From assembly GCA_024195585.1 (NCBI GenBank), contig SWBL01000032.1, positions 62,001 to 126,000 of the forward strand: a stretch of 64,000 nt of DNA, written 5' to 3'. The notes beneath the pieces were generated by a model. It was not told where the DNA came from. It made no database searches and saw nothing but the letters and a program-made list of their open reading frames with translations. Position numbers and translations under genes: made by a program. The DNA comes from Aureobasidium sp. EXF-3400 (lineage: Eukaryota > Ascomycota > Dothideomycetes > Dothideales > Saccotheciaceae). Every line of letters begins with the position of its first letter. Positions within the stretch are counted from its first letter, which is position 1. Positions 1 through 11,816 of the stretch are shown piece after piece.

Positions 1-2206
1 AGAACCATAATGAGAACAGCAAGAGTGGCAATAGACAACCCTACAAAGGCGGTCCTGGCTTGGGTCACAAGATCCAGCTCAGAAGTCCACTCTCTGATAG
101 TCTCGGCAAGACCGCCAACCAGTTCTGGCGCATCGGCCTGGGTGAAGTTGAGCTTGAACACAAACGAAGGCAAGACCAGAGAGATGGCAGAAATGGTTGC
201 AAACTCGGGAGCCAGAATGTCAGCAAAAGTCCGTCGCCCAATGCGGAAGGCTAGTTGAATGTAAGCCGTGATGATGAGTGTCCACAGAATAATGTGGTGG
301 TCAGGGAAGAAAGTGTGAGCGACATCAGGATCGCCAGCATGTTTTTGGCCAGTCTGGTTCCAGCGTGTTGATAGACGGTGGAGCGCGAGAAGGACAAAAG
401 CGGAGAAGACCACCGATGTTTGAAGCCCAATAACTTTGGTTCTGAGACAGGAGCTGTTAGCTGACGTTTCACTGGTCGAAGGATCGTACATACTTTGCGG
501 CATAGAGATAGGCCATCCAAGCTGCTGTAGCCCAATACCAGAAGTGTTGCTCTTCTTCGACATAGCTAGTGGCAAACATCATAACGCCGTAGAGGATGGT
601 CATCGAAGTGAAGCCCAGACCAGCAGACGTTGGTGGCCAGACATGCTGTTTTGAGAAGACAGCCAAGACAAGAGAGACGGCTGCAATAGCAGCACCAGCG
701 ATCAAGCGATCGACGTTATAGCTGCTTGCGGTAGTACTTAGGACATCCTGGGCATCTTTGAGAAACTAAAAAGGCGTCAGCAAAAGTCGTGGAATATACA
801 CCCACTAGACTAACCTCATTTAGATGAGCGACCGAGGCCACCAGCTCTCCTGGTTGCAGACTACTTGACAGGGCGTATCTGACCGAGTACCAGCGACAGT
901 TGAGTCTTGCTTCATCTTCAAAGCCTTCGCAGTCTACACAAAGTCTGCCATCAACCTTCGGATCGTACTTCCAAGCGTCAGAGTCACCGAATTTGGCTTT
1001 GAGGATGCTCAGCATCTGTAAGGCATTCCTGTAGAGCAACTCGGCTGCAACATTCAAACCGGCACTGCTGGCCTTCGTCTTCCAGAAGCCAAGCATCTCG
1101 GGCAGAATGATTCCAAGGTTGTTGCGAGGGATGGGAATGCCCAAAAGAGCGGAAAGCGTAGGCACAACATCATTCTGAGCGACCTTGCGGTAGAACTCGA
1201 ACTCGGTTCCCTCTTTAGGATCAGTGGGAGCCGAGTATGCTGGCTTGTCCAGATCCATGAACTTTGGTGAGATGAAGACAAGAGCGGGCTCAGTCTCACC
1301 AGGGGCAGAACCTCCATGGTTTCCACCAGAGTTCATGCCGTGGTCGCCAGCCACAACGAGCAAGGTATCATCGAGGTGGCTGTTTAGTTCCATGGCCTCG
1401 TATATTTTCTTGACAATGCCATCCATCTCTTTTTGCTTTGGCAGCATGTTTGGGCTCAGGGGCCCGGCTTTGTGACCGATGTGATCCAGACCGAGATAAT
1501 GCATAATCATGACATCCCAGTCAGGTTGTTCTAGTTCTCTTGGAACATGTCGGGTAACGTTGTTGTCGACCTCTGTGAAATCGGAAACGAAGAAGGAGCT
1601 GGTGCCATCGTGTCGGGCGAAGAAATCGGGGAATAGCTTTAGCCAGGTGTCGTCTCCATAGAAGATGAGGTTCCCATTGTTGAGATTGGCTTTGGCTTGA
1701 GCCAGCCATGTATCTTGGGTAGCCAGAGAAGAAGTGGTGTCGCTTTCGGCAAAGTTGAGGATGACGTCGAGGAACGAAGGTACAGAGCCAGTGGTCAAAG
1801 CCTTGACTCTGGGCATGGTGATGGTGGGCGGAGTGGCATGTGCTGTGAAGGGCAGCGCTGCGCCAGAGCGTATGAGTTCTTGGGTAAAGGTGAAACCTGA
1901 TCCATGGCCATAGACGAAATCACTGGCTGACCATCAGCAATCTACTCTTTGTTCTGTATCTGTAGGGGAACGTACCCACCTCCTCAACGCGTCCACAGTC
2001 ATGAAGATGACCTTGTCAAAGATCCTCTGCGGCCGATCATTGCCCTTGAGCAAGCCAAGTCCCAGCTCTTCATTCTCGACTTCTTCAAAGGTGGCCAGAC
2101 CAGACAAGAAGGGTTTGTAGGGGAAGAAGCCCGTTGCGAAGACGAGTACCGCGATGGGGATCAAGATATTGGAAAGGCCGAGGGCAATGCGCTTAGGCGT
2201 CGTCAT
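1..2206 (-). CDS. LAS21: GPI ethanolamine phosphate transferase 2, C-terminus cut by window edge
   Basis: Adds phosphoethanolamine to the second mannose of GPI anchors in the ER membrane (LAS21/GPI7 family). Exons on the minus strand are 2206-1980, 1922-815, 765-494 and 441 to beyond base 1; the introns are 57, 49 and 52 nt, and the last has GTATGT and GCTAAC signals. The N-terminus has one membrane segment (ILIPIAVLVFATGFF), then an alkaline-phosphatase-like lumenal domain with VDALRSDFVYG, TMPRVKALTTGSVPSFLDV, HYLGLDHIGHKAGP and GDHGMNSGGNHGG, which carry the expected metal-binding Asp and His residues. Hydrophobic segments follow (FVLLALHRLSTRWNQTGQKH and onward). The rest of the C-terminal membrane region lies outside the window, so the protein is partial by truncation of the sequence, not broken. 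PBN1, another GPI-pathway gene, lies at 29.3 kb. Confidence 0.95.
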
Positions 2207-4371
2207 TGTTGTCGTTACACTATACTTTGATGTTATACTCGGCTACCCATGTCTTCGTATCCTCGGTCTGTCGCGCCTGCCGAGTCGTCGCAATTGATGC
2301 TGATATTCTCCTTTCCATCTTTCATGTCCAGCTGCTGACGCGCTTCTCGGTCCGTCTTGTGGGGAAAGCTCCACCTTCCTTTGCCCTCACCCTGACCTTG
2401 ACATTAACCACCGCTTCAAGTTATGATATACTGGTTGATCTGCTCGAGATATCTAGTTGCAGATCTTACCGCCATCTGAAATAAGAATGGATCAGTCCTT
2501 CTGGCAAATACAAGACTGGCCAGTATTAGTTTATGCTCTCGACCTTCAACCGATGTAATTATCACACGCCGGTTGTATGATAGATGCATTGACAACCCAT
2601 GTTATCAAAATCGCACGAATATCCAGAAACTCAATTGCAGCTCAACGGGCGAGCGCAGAGCCGCAATGAGCAGGGTTATCAACATGGTAAACAAGTCAGA
2701 CTCGCTTGACCTTCATTCAATAGCGCAATGCACAATAATCCTACCCTAGCGGCAAAAGAGACAGAGTCGTATTCGCCTCTGCCGTCAGCAAGAAGCGGCA
2801 GAATTCAGCTGTCAAACTGCAAGCCAGAGCAAGCAGCCAGAAAATCTCCGAAGTGCTATTCTTGATTGAGATCCCAGTCATGCAGGCAAGTGCATGATAG
2901 ACTCGCAGTGGCAGTCGTGTTGATTGGTTGCGGAGAATATCTGCGAAAGCGATGAGATGTGGGGCTCTGTCGTTTGAACTTTCTTACATCGATAGCAGCC
3001 TGACTGCACTTGATGCCAACGGAGGTGTGGTCCAAAAAATTTGACCATGCGTGAGCAAATGTGACAGTAATTTCTATCACGCCTGTTCATCGTACGATAC
3101 GTCGGTCGAAGGAGACGATCCGCAGGACCAGCCTTTGCATTGTTGCGCAGATACAATACAGCCCTGTGGAGAAGAGTTGCTTCCATATGCACAGCAAAGC
3201 TTGAAAGTGCCGTCTTTTCATAACGATCTCTTGGAGCGGTGAGAAATCAGCAGAGGAACACTCTACAGACGCATGTCAAGCAACGCCGACAATATACTCA
3301 ACGCAGCGTCGACGATATGAGCTGCATGCTGTTCCCTCGCTCGCGACGAGATGGGATCGATGAGGCTTTCAGGCACCTTCCACAAGAAGGGTCCTGCCGC
3401 AAATCTACCACGGATGCCTTCAACAGCCAGCCTCCATCCTTGTGCCTGACATGTTTGTCTGTGGGCACCACGCGAGGTGACCATGGAAAGATGGAAAGAT
3501 GCACGTCCGCTCACGCCATGCATCTCTAACCGTCACGCTATACCCCAAACGGACATCAACAAGCCAAGCTTAAGCTAGCAATCTGCATCTGTTTCCACTT
3601 CATCTTGGAAATTTCTTGGACTTGCTGGGGCAGATTGGATCTTCCAAGAGAAACTATTTCTGCGCCTTCCCGAGCGGAGAGCCGTACTTCTTGTCTTTAC
3701 AATGCCAGTTTTTGTGCGAGAGACTCCAGAGCTCACATAACAGGTCCTATCAAGATAATGCTATCGTGGTGGCAGAGGCAAGGGAAGATCACTACTCTCA
3801 AGATGTTGAGTTTAGATTAGGTTTGTGTTCCATTGCACCTGCTTGAATCATCTGCATTGATCATTGGTTCAAAAATGTCCGACATAGTCGTACAACAGTA
3901 AACATGCAGGTCCTTTGCGTCTGAGCCGTCGTTCGGACAGCCTGTAGTTTTTCGGACTTTGAATGCACTTCCGCACACCATCTACCTATTCTTTGCCTAC
4001 GCCGAGTGCTTGGTACCGGCTTCCTGCAACACTCTGCTTGCGAGCATGCTCTTTCTCGGTACGCCATGGTGGATGCCATGTTTCTCGCGACCAAATCTGT
4101 ACAGAATGCCCAGGATGTGGCCTGAAGTGCTAGGGTTATGGGAGCTCGCTGAAGATCAGATATGGATCCAGTCGGAGAATATCCTCGAGTAGGTCATATA
4201 AGTACCCTTGCAATCTCTTCTGCTCAGCAATCCAGCATCTTTGCTGTACCCTCTAGCAGGCAACGTGATCAAGGCTTCAATCGTTTGGCCTAATCACGCC
4301 TAGCTATCTCTCGTTTCTGATATCCTCGTTGTTTCATCCTTACTCTCGTTCTACACCCTACTTCCCCATCG
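2207..4371. other. 2.2 kb intergenic region
   Basis: Between the divergent LAS21 and laccase genes. Only short overlapping ORFs occur on both strands and none has a recognisable product. A 104-residue minus-strand ORF (2878-3192) has a CxxC...H...CxxC pattern but no other support. A TATA-like element for the laccase lies near its right end. Confidence 0.6.
4197..4202 (+). promoter_or_regulatory. TATA-like element upstream of the laccase gene
   Basis: TATAAG, about 170 bp before the laccase start codon and followed by a pyrimidine-rich stretch that runs to the ATG. Position and context fit a core promoter with a leader of roughly 130 nt. This is inference from sequence only. Confidence 0.4.
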
Positions 4372-7300
4372 ATGCGTTCATACATAATCTCCGCACTGCT
4401 TTGTGCAGTCGGAGTACTTGCTGCTCCTAGCACACCCCACGAAGTCAATGGGCTCGCTGTCAGTGAAGACGGAAAGTGTGGTGGCTCTACTGGCCAGACA
4501 TGCTTGAACTCATACCTTGGCGATTGTTGTTCAAAAACCGGTACTTGCGGTGAAGGTTTCTTCTTCTGTGGTCTAGGTTGTCAGAAGCAGTTCGGTGCTT
4601 GCATTCCTACCTACAAGGGCAAGCTCGTCAGCCAGAATGGTATGTGCGGTCATGATGTGACATGCAAAGGCTCAAAGTTCGGCGACTGTTGCGGAAAGAA
4701 CAACTGGTGGTATGTATAACAAGATTCAATTTTCCAACAATCACTTACTAATACTTCACAGTGGCGGTGACGCCAAGTCCTGTGGTACAGGCTGCCAGGA
4801 AGAGAATGGTTCTTGTAATGGCGGATGGCCTTGGAGCAATCTGGTCTCCAGAGCCGATCCAAACCCAACTTGCCCCAAATCAAATGACACAATCTACACA
4901 TCCGAGATTGGAAATCAGTACAAGATCACCTGCAGTCTTGACCATGCCGGTAATGACCTGAAAATGGTCTGGATCAGCTCGAACAAGATTGCAGACTGTC
5001 TTTCTGAGTGTGATGTTACCGACGGATGCAAAGCTATTGCAATGTCTGGTACTGCTTGTTACATGAAGAGCAAGGTCGGAACACCGGTCAAGAGCTCTAA
5101 CGTCAGAGGTGCTATCTTGGTCGGGAAGGCTGCGAACTTCTCCTCTAGCATTTCATCAACCACTTCTGGATCAACTTCTTCATCCTCGGCATCCTTGACT
5201 AGTTCTCTGACTGTGTCATACTCGAACTCTTCTTCAACCAGCTCTTCATCCTCAGCGCTTCCTACCTCGACTAGCCCTACCTGTCCTGCCGCAAACAATA
5301 CTGTTTTCATCGCCGACAGCGGAGCTACTTTCCTCATCGAATGTTTCGTTGATTACTCTGGCGGTGATCTGAAGTCTGTCAACATTGCCAGCAACAGGAT
5401 CGCCGACTGTGTCAACGCTTGTGACGCCACCGAGGGCTGCATTGATATCAGCATGTCTGGAACCGCCTGTTACATGAAGAAGAAGCTCGGTAACCGCACG
5501 ACGAACAAAGGTGTCAGAGGTGCACGCAAGATCAAGGATGCACCCAAGAGCTCGAGCAGCAGCAGTGTTGCTCCTTCGACCACTTCAAGCAGCGGAGATT
5601 CCTCTGCTCCAAGCAGCTCCAGCAAAATCTCCTCAACCACGTCCACAGTATCTTCGACCAGCTCCTCTGATGTGTCTTCCACATTTTCGACTAGCTCAAA
5701 GATCGTTACTACGAACAGCACAACTTCTTCTTTAAAGACCGTTTCGTCATCCGTGACGTTGATTACCGAAACATCGACTTCGAATATCACCGTCCCCATT
5801 GTCACTGGACCCTCAAGCGGCCTGTCCACAAGTGCTACTAGTGGAGCGCCATATGGCAACGAAACCAGCAGCTTTGCTTCGGCTGGACCCTCGACACCTC
5901 TCGGGACTGGCAGTTCTTCCAGCTCAACTGTCCTGGTGAACTCCACCAGCAGTGTTGTTTCGTCATCATCGGCAATCACTACACCCATTGGTACAGGCCC
6001 TTCGAGCGGCATTTCTTCATCTACCACGAGCGGCGCTCCTTATGGTAATGAAACAACCAGCGATCTCCCCATCGGGTCTACCGGCACCGGTGCCTCGACC
6101 TCAGTTGTCACCACCAAAACCGTCATCGTCAGCCCTATCGGCACGGGTGCTTCAAGCGGCATTTCGTCGAGCACGACCAGCGGTGCGCCTTATGGAAACG
6201 GCACCACAAGTGCTTTGCCTGTAGGCCCCACTGGTACAGGCGTCTCTAGCTCGGTCGTCATTACCACCAGCAGCTCTGCCCTGAACTCCACAGCCTCCCT
6301 CACCACCAGCTATAACCTTACGTCAAGCATTGTCTCGACGATCCTTACAGTTTCATCTAATTCCACGGTCAGCGCTCCCTTAACGACCGCTCCCATCGTC
6401 ACTGGTCCTTCGACTAGCATATCTACTTCGTCTGGAAAGTATCTGAACACTACATCCACCTGGGATTTCAACAACTGGGGAGGCATCTCATCTGGTCACC
6501 CTGTTGCCACGAACACCACTGCCTGCTCAGTGAAGCCCACTTCTACCGCTACGTGTGTTCGTTGTGAGGGTCAGCCTGGAACCGACAAGTACTGTGGTCT
6601 TACGATCAACGATGATTCTTATGCCGTCGCACCCAAGACCTGTAACACTGTTGAGTTCAGCATCGATTTGACTGAGTGCGTGGTTGCACCTGACGGTGTC
6701 AGCCGCAAGGCACTCTGTATCAACGGAAAATTTCCTGGTCCACTTCTGGAAGCCTCGTGGGGCGATGAAGTCGTTGTCCACGTCACCAACTCCATGACTC
6801 GCAACGGCACGAGCATTCACTATCATGGAATCAGACAGAACTACACGAACGAGATGGACGGTGTTGTCGGCGTGACACAGTGCGCCCTTCGCCCTGGTCA
6901 GAGTATGACCTACAGGTGGATCGCAGAGAGCTATGGCTTCTCTTGGTATCACAGTCACTTGACTCTTCAGGCTTACGAGGGTCTTTTCGGTCCCATGTAC
7001 ATTCATGGCCCCAAGTCCGCTGACTATGATGTGGATGCTGGTCGTCTCATCGTCGGCGATTGGTCTCACGTTCCTGTTGATGACATGTACAACGATGCAC
7101 AGGTCGCTGGTGTCAGAACAATGGATACCGGCTTGATCAATGGTATGAACATCAATCCTCTTATCAAAGATGGCGAACCTTCAGGTCAGCGCTACACTGT
7201 CCCGACTCAGTTTGTCCCTGGCAAGAAATATCTGTTCCAGCTTCTCAACAGTGCCATTCAATCGACTTACAAGTTCTACATCGATGGACACAAGTTCACA

Positions 7301-8282
7301 GTAATCGCTGCTGACTTTGTCCCGATCGAGCCTTACGAGACCACGGTCTTGTCAATCAACATTGGTCAGCGTTACGAGATCATCGTTGAGGCGGATCAAC
7401 CGGTAGGCGATTACTTCTTAAGATTCGACAACCAGAACGCATGTGCTACCACTACCAACTCCGACGATATCAGAGGTATCATCCATTACGAAGGCAGCGC
7501 TGGCGTCACTCCCAACTCGACTGCCCACACATACCCTCGCAAGGACAACGGTGCCGGTGGTATCCTCGGTACTTGCGAAGACGAGCCTCTTGCCAGCTTG
7601 GTTCCCGTACTCAAGAAGTCTGTCAGCTCTCCCCACCAGACTGTTCAACACGACGTTGCTGTTTCCAACTCGAACGGCATCAACCTTTACCGTTGGTACC
7701 TCGATGGAACAACCTTCCAAGCCAACTGGGGCGATGCTACTCTCTACAACATTATCAACAACGATACCATTCCTACCTACTCGGGCGACCTCGCCATTTC
7801 TACTTCTCTTGGAGAGTGGGTCTACGTGATCATCGAGTCAGCCGTACCGCTCGGACAGTAAGTGTGCTTTTCTAGCTCCTAATATTTCTTGTAGAAGGAT
7901 TATACTGACGAAAGAAAGTCCAATCCATCTTCATGGACACGACTTCTATGTTCTCGGATCAGGATATGGCAACTATGGTAGCGGAACCACTCTCAACCTC
8001 GACAATCCTCCTCGCCGTGATGTGGCCTTTATGCCTGGTGATGGCCCCACAGGTCAAGGCGGCCATCTTGTCGTTGCTTTCTTCACAGATAACCCTGGTG
8101 TTTGGCTTATGCACTGTCACATTGGTTGGCACGTGGCCATGGGCTTCGCCTTACAATTCATCGAAGGCCAAGAGAAGATCAAGGATACCGTCACTGACAC
8201 TTGCTTCTTGAACGATGTCTGCGACACTTGGCGTCCATGGGCTAAGGAGAAGGGTATCTATGTCGATGACTCTGGTGTGTGA
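4372..8282 (+). CDS. Secreted laccase-type multicopper oxidase with chitin-binding and Cys-rich N-terminal modules
   Basis: Exons 4372-4709, 4762-7857 and 7919-8282 encode about 1265 residues. A signal peptide (MRSYIISALLCAVGVLAAP) is followed by two hevein-type chitin-binding modules (about residues 27-75 and 86-130; the second is completed only by splicing intron 1), two related Cys-rich modules of about 83 residues (about 150-233 and 287-370), a Ser/Thr-rich linker with repeats (about 371-700), then the oxidase (about 711-1265). Copper-ligand motifs are visible: SIHYHG (about 797), SWYHSHL (about 841), HPIHLHGHDF (about 1145, rebuilt across intron 2) and HCHIGWHVAMGF (about 1210). The residue ten after the Cys is Phe, the axial position linked with high redox potential. 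The protein ends DSGV, the ascomycete laccase C-terminal plug. Known laccases oxidise phenols with reduction of O2 to water; typical ones are about 550-650 residues without such extensions. The substrate and wall location are inferred. Confidence 0.93.
5797..6240 (+). repeat. Three imperfect Ser/Thr/Gly-rich repeats in the laccase linker
   Basis: Units begin near 5797, 5989 and 6136, each with the pattern I(V/G)TGxSSG(L/I)S then TSGAPYGN(E/G)T; spacings are 192 and 147 nt. A degenerate fourth start (IVTGPSTSIST) lies near 6394. Many N-x-S/T sites suggest heavy glycosylation. This looks like an expanded stalk that separates binding modules from the catalytic domain. Confidence 0.8.
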
Positions 8283-8615
8283 ATGTCTTTGTCGCCTTTT
8301 TGGAAAGATGATTCACGTCTCGTATTATTTCTCTCTTACGCTTCTCTTAATGTCTGAAACCGGGTTGGGAAACCTCATCCCTCTAATGGCTTGCGTGTCT
8401 TGGGTTGAGGTGGCCTTCTAGATGTTTCATTTACAATCGCTCTCAGCTAGATAATTAGATCTTTCGCCTTCTGTATATATGCCGACTGTATCTCAACGAC
8501 TTATCTATGTCTTCCGGTCGATGACTGCACTCTTGGTCGATCTGGAGCTTTGACCTAATAAAGTTTCCACATGATTGTCTTTTACCAACTTCTTCTCAAC
8601 AACACAGCCATCAGC
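8283..8615. other. Convergent 3' intergenic region
   Basis: Lies between the 3' ends of the plus-strand laccase and the minus-strand membrane protein gene. AT-rich stretches such as TAATAAAG near 8556 may serve as polyadenylation signals. No gene seen. Confidence 0.5.
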
Positions 8616-9683
8616 TCAAAACACCACTCTATAGAGAACAGGCGTCATGATTAGCTCCAGCGCCACAAGAGCTGAAACCATTTGCAAGTGCAACACCCCA
8701 AATCCAAGCGCAGTTCTTCTGAAGCACAACCTCACAGTCTCGACATATGCTTTCAATCCAAGTCCCAAAGTCCTCTCTCTATCAGTGGAGGCACTTTCCG
8801 TGGTCTTTTTCGCATCCAGTGGCCTCATTTCCATGTAGATACGAGCAGCAAAAGCAGGATAAAGAGCAAACAATCGTAACCCAAAAGCCATGATCAGGAT
8901 AACAGAGTCTGCAAAAGCAATGCCTCCAACACTGTTTGGATGAGACGCAGAAATCATTTTGCTGATGTAGACAGGTATTTGTGTTGTTGCTTGCTGAGCA
9001 AGAACATGCAAAATTGACGGCAGTATCATATCTCTTCCTGGAAACGATACCATCCTCGTCTGCATCGGCTTCTTGCAAAATAGAATGACACAAGTCCAGC
9101 GCAGATGCAAGTTTGCTAACAGCAGACCTACAATAACTTGAGAGAGTATCTCCCAGGTCAACGACGACGAGATACTGGACAGCAAGCTGACGAGAAGCAG
9201 AGAAAGTATGTCGTATGTGACACCCAGGACGATGTTTCTGCGCAATCTTCTAGGAGAAGCAAGGGCATGACGAAGATATCCTAGATTGGCATGATTGGAC
9301 AACTTGTGGATGTCTTGGTCACGACGATCTCGTGTTCTGGTCTCTACCATCAATGTTCCTGCTGTTCGCAGTACTAAATGGCGGATCTAGGCGGTGTTAG
9401 TTCTCTCTGTGCTACTTTTTCTTGTCGTGAAAGGTCGGAAAGCTTGAAGAAGTGACTTATGTGAGAGTCGACAATCAACACTTACCAAGTAAACGAACAA
9501 CCATTGCAAGACAATCGCCGCAGCAAGTCCTATGGGGTGCTTTACAGAAGTTTCAGTCATCGAAGCAGTCGTTCGAAGAAGTGAGCTTATTCCAAGAAGT
9601 TTATCTCCTTTGTCGAGATCCGTCAGTGTATGTAGTAAGTCATGAGCCAGATGGCCAGTCAACATGGAAGGAGTACTTGCCAT
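8616..9683 (-). CDS. Fungal multi-pass membrane protein of unknown function
   Basis: Exons 9683-9486 and 9386-8616 (99-nt intron, GTAAGT donor, CCTAG acceptor) give about 322 residues. The start is taken at MASTPSMLTGHLAHDLLH, the first ATG of the open frame. At least four hydrophobic stretches are visible: AAAIVLQWLFVYL, LLLVSLLSSI, ILSQVIVGLLLANL and SVILIMAFGLRLFALYPAFA. It resembles, from memory, a family of fungal proteins that databases often name ubiquitin carrier protein although no ubiquitin-conjugating domain or active-site Cys context is present; I do not support that functional name. The C-terminal half has a GLGLKAYVETVRLCFRR segment that looks conserved. It is convergent with the laccase gene. 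Confidence 0.75.
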
Positions 9684-10217
9684 GTTTGACGTATACGTGA
9701 GAAAGAACGGCGAGGTGTTCTCAACTCGTATATATTACTACCGAAGATGGGCCGGCTGGCGCATAGACATCCATACTCGAACTCTTCTTGTCCACCCTGG
9801 CTTCCACCTACGCTCTCGTTCAAGGGCAGCTGGCTGAGGTCAAGGTCATGCCTGGTGGCTGGCAGGGTCAAGGAAAGTCTTGGTTTTGAACGGTCAATCG
9901 AACGCAGAATCGAAGTCTGAAGGAGCAGAGTAGAAAATCTGAAGAGATTTGGTTAAGGCAGCAGCCTTCTTCTGACGGAGGAAGCCCAAAGTCAGACTGA
10001 AAGAGGAAGGCACGATTCACCGATGGGCAGTGAAGCACAATATCCTCGCCTTCCCTAATCAATGCCGGTCACCAAGCCAAGCAATTCAATGAAGATTATA
10101 CAGCGAACAAGGTCAAGGTCATGATCAACATTGTGAGAACGTGAGACTAATCGAGTGCCTTTTCAGGAGTTTGATTCTATAACTTCTCATGCGACAGCCC
10201 GAGTAGTCACGACCGCC
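9684..10217. other. Intergenic region between two minus-strand genes
   Basis: Holds the promoter side of the membrane protein gene and the 3' end of the sugar transporter. Only short ORFs; nothing recognisable. Confidence 0.5.
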
Positions 10218-11816
10218 CTAAACATACGTCTTTTCCACGAACACAGTCTCTGAGCTCTCAACCTCCACGTCAAACTTGTACGTTTGAAACTTCCTGCTCG
10301 GAACCTTTCGCTCAAACAACAAGTCAAGTTCTTCGAAAGTTCTACCTTTCGTCTCCGGCATGCAGAAGAAGCAGTATAGCGCACACAGAAGTCCAAGAGC
10401 GGCGAACAAGAACCCAACCTTTCCTCGCCAATTGCCTTGGTCCTCGTTCATGGCGTAAGGTATAGCTACGGCAAACACGATGGACATAACTTGAACAGAG
10501 ACCGTGGCCAGGGCGATGGTGAGACCACGGAGCCTTGCTGATGGTACCTCAGCAAGCATGACATAGCAGAAAGGTCCGATAGTCGTATCGTAGACCAAAT
10601 TCGCTAGAAGCATCAATGCGCACTGTGTCCAAGTGGGTGCGGAGGTCGATCTTGGTGCAAAATCAACGGCTCCGATGAGGAACATGACCGTGGCAAGACC
10701 AATGGTGCCCAACAAGTATGCTGGGCGTCTTCCGGCGTAGGTTAAAAGAGGCCAAGCAGCACAAGTTCCGAGAAACCCAAGAGCCGTCAATCCGAGATTC
10801 ATAGAGAATGCATTCGCAGAATCTAGACCAGCCATCTCGAAGAAGTAGACTGCATAGCTGATGAACAACATATTGCCTGTGAAGGCTTGCATGTCGTATG
10901 CCATCACACAGATGGTCAAACGCCTCAGATCCGTGCCACGGAAGCAATCGAGATAGTTTGGACGATCTTGCTTCGACGAATGTTCTAGGCGTAGTGTATC
11001 TAGGATGTTGGCCAGAGTGAGCGCGGTATCAACCTCCTTGGTAGCGAATCGTTTGAGCGATCGTGCAGCATCTTCGTGGCGACCCTTGCGGCAGAGCCAA
11101 TAGGGGGGATCCGGGCAGAAGTATACCAAGGATAGCATGAACAATGGAAGAGCCCATTGTGTCGCGATAGGAATCCTGTAAGCCATTGGACTTCCAATGG
11201 AATTCGTACCCTTGATGATCCCCGAAGAGATAAGTTTACCGCAAACTGCAAAAGATCAGCTCAAGATTTGGATCTTGCTAAGATAGATGCACTAACTGAA
11301 CGCAAGGTTGGTCAAAGAAGCCATCACACCTCTCAAAGAAAGCGGACACACCTCGCTCGTATACGCTGACGCACAAATGGGGAAGAAACTGATGATCGCG
11401 CCATTAAGTAACTGGCCTACGAACAGCTGTGCAGGTGTGGTACTGAAGAATTGGAGAAATATAATACCGATTGATCCAATAGAGCACGCCGCGATCATCT
11501 TCCGAGGGCCCCATTGTTCGTAGACAATACCAGAGAACAAAGCACCACAGACACCACCAATGTTATTTGCGTAACCGAAAGCACTAACCCAAGCAGCCGG
11601 AACGACATAGGTATCGTGGTAAGGATGACCATAGGTCTTTTTGAAGGGGTCGAGACCGATAAGACTTCCAGTGATACCTCCATCCATACCCTTGAGTACA
11701 GTTGCAAGGTTCACATAGAGAACCCATAATGCTGCCGGATAGTATAGTTTAGCTGCCTGCCAAAACCCAAGTGAATGCTCGATTTCTGTATATCGAACAG
11801 ATGTTTCAGATTTCAT
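10218..11816 (-). CDS. MFS sugar transporter (maltose/alpha-glucoside permease-like)
   Basis: Exons 11816-11297 and 11245-10218, split by a 51-nt intron (GTTAGT donor, TTGCAG acceptor), encode about 515 residues, normal for the family. A proton-coupled sugar permease of the plasma membrane is expected. About twelve hydrophobic segments are visible. Family marks include GMDGGITGSLIGLDPF after helix 1, ISSGIIKGTNS across the splice, the central CRKGRHEDAARSLKRF loop and the PETKGRTFEELDLLFE signature after the last helix. The usual PESPRWL motif is changed to PDPPYWL. The GSLIGLDPFKKTYG segment resembles fungal alpha-glucoside permeases more than hexose transporters, but substrate cannot be read from sequence. 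It is divergent from the dioxygenase gene at 12240, so the two may share regulation. Confidence 0.88.

Noticed and set aside
469..480. Alternative LAS21 exon 3 end with a 31-nt intron
   Set aside because: Too short for an intron; the GTATGT donor at 493 with a GCTAAC branch site gives a normal 52-nt intron and the right frame.
5470..6027. 185-codon antisense ORF in the laccase linker
   Set aside because: Acidic, Val/Glu-rich mirror of the Ser/Thr-rich coding strand; a composition effect.
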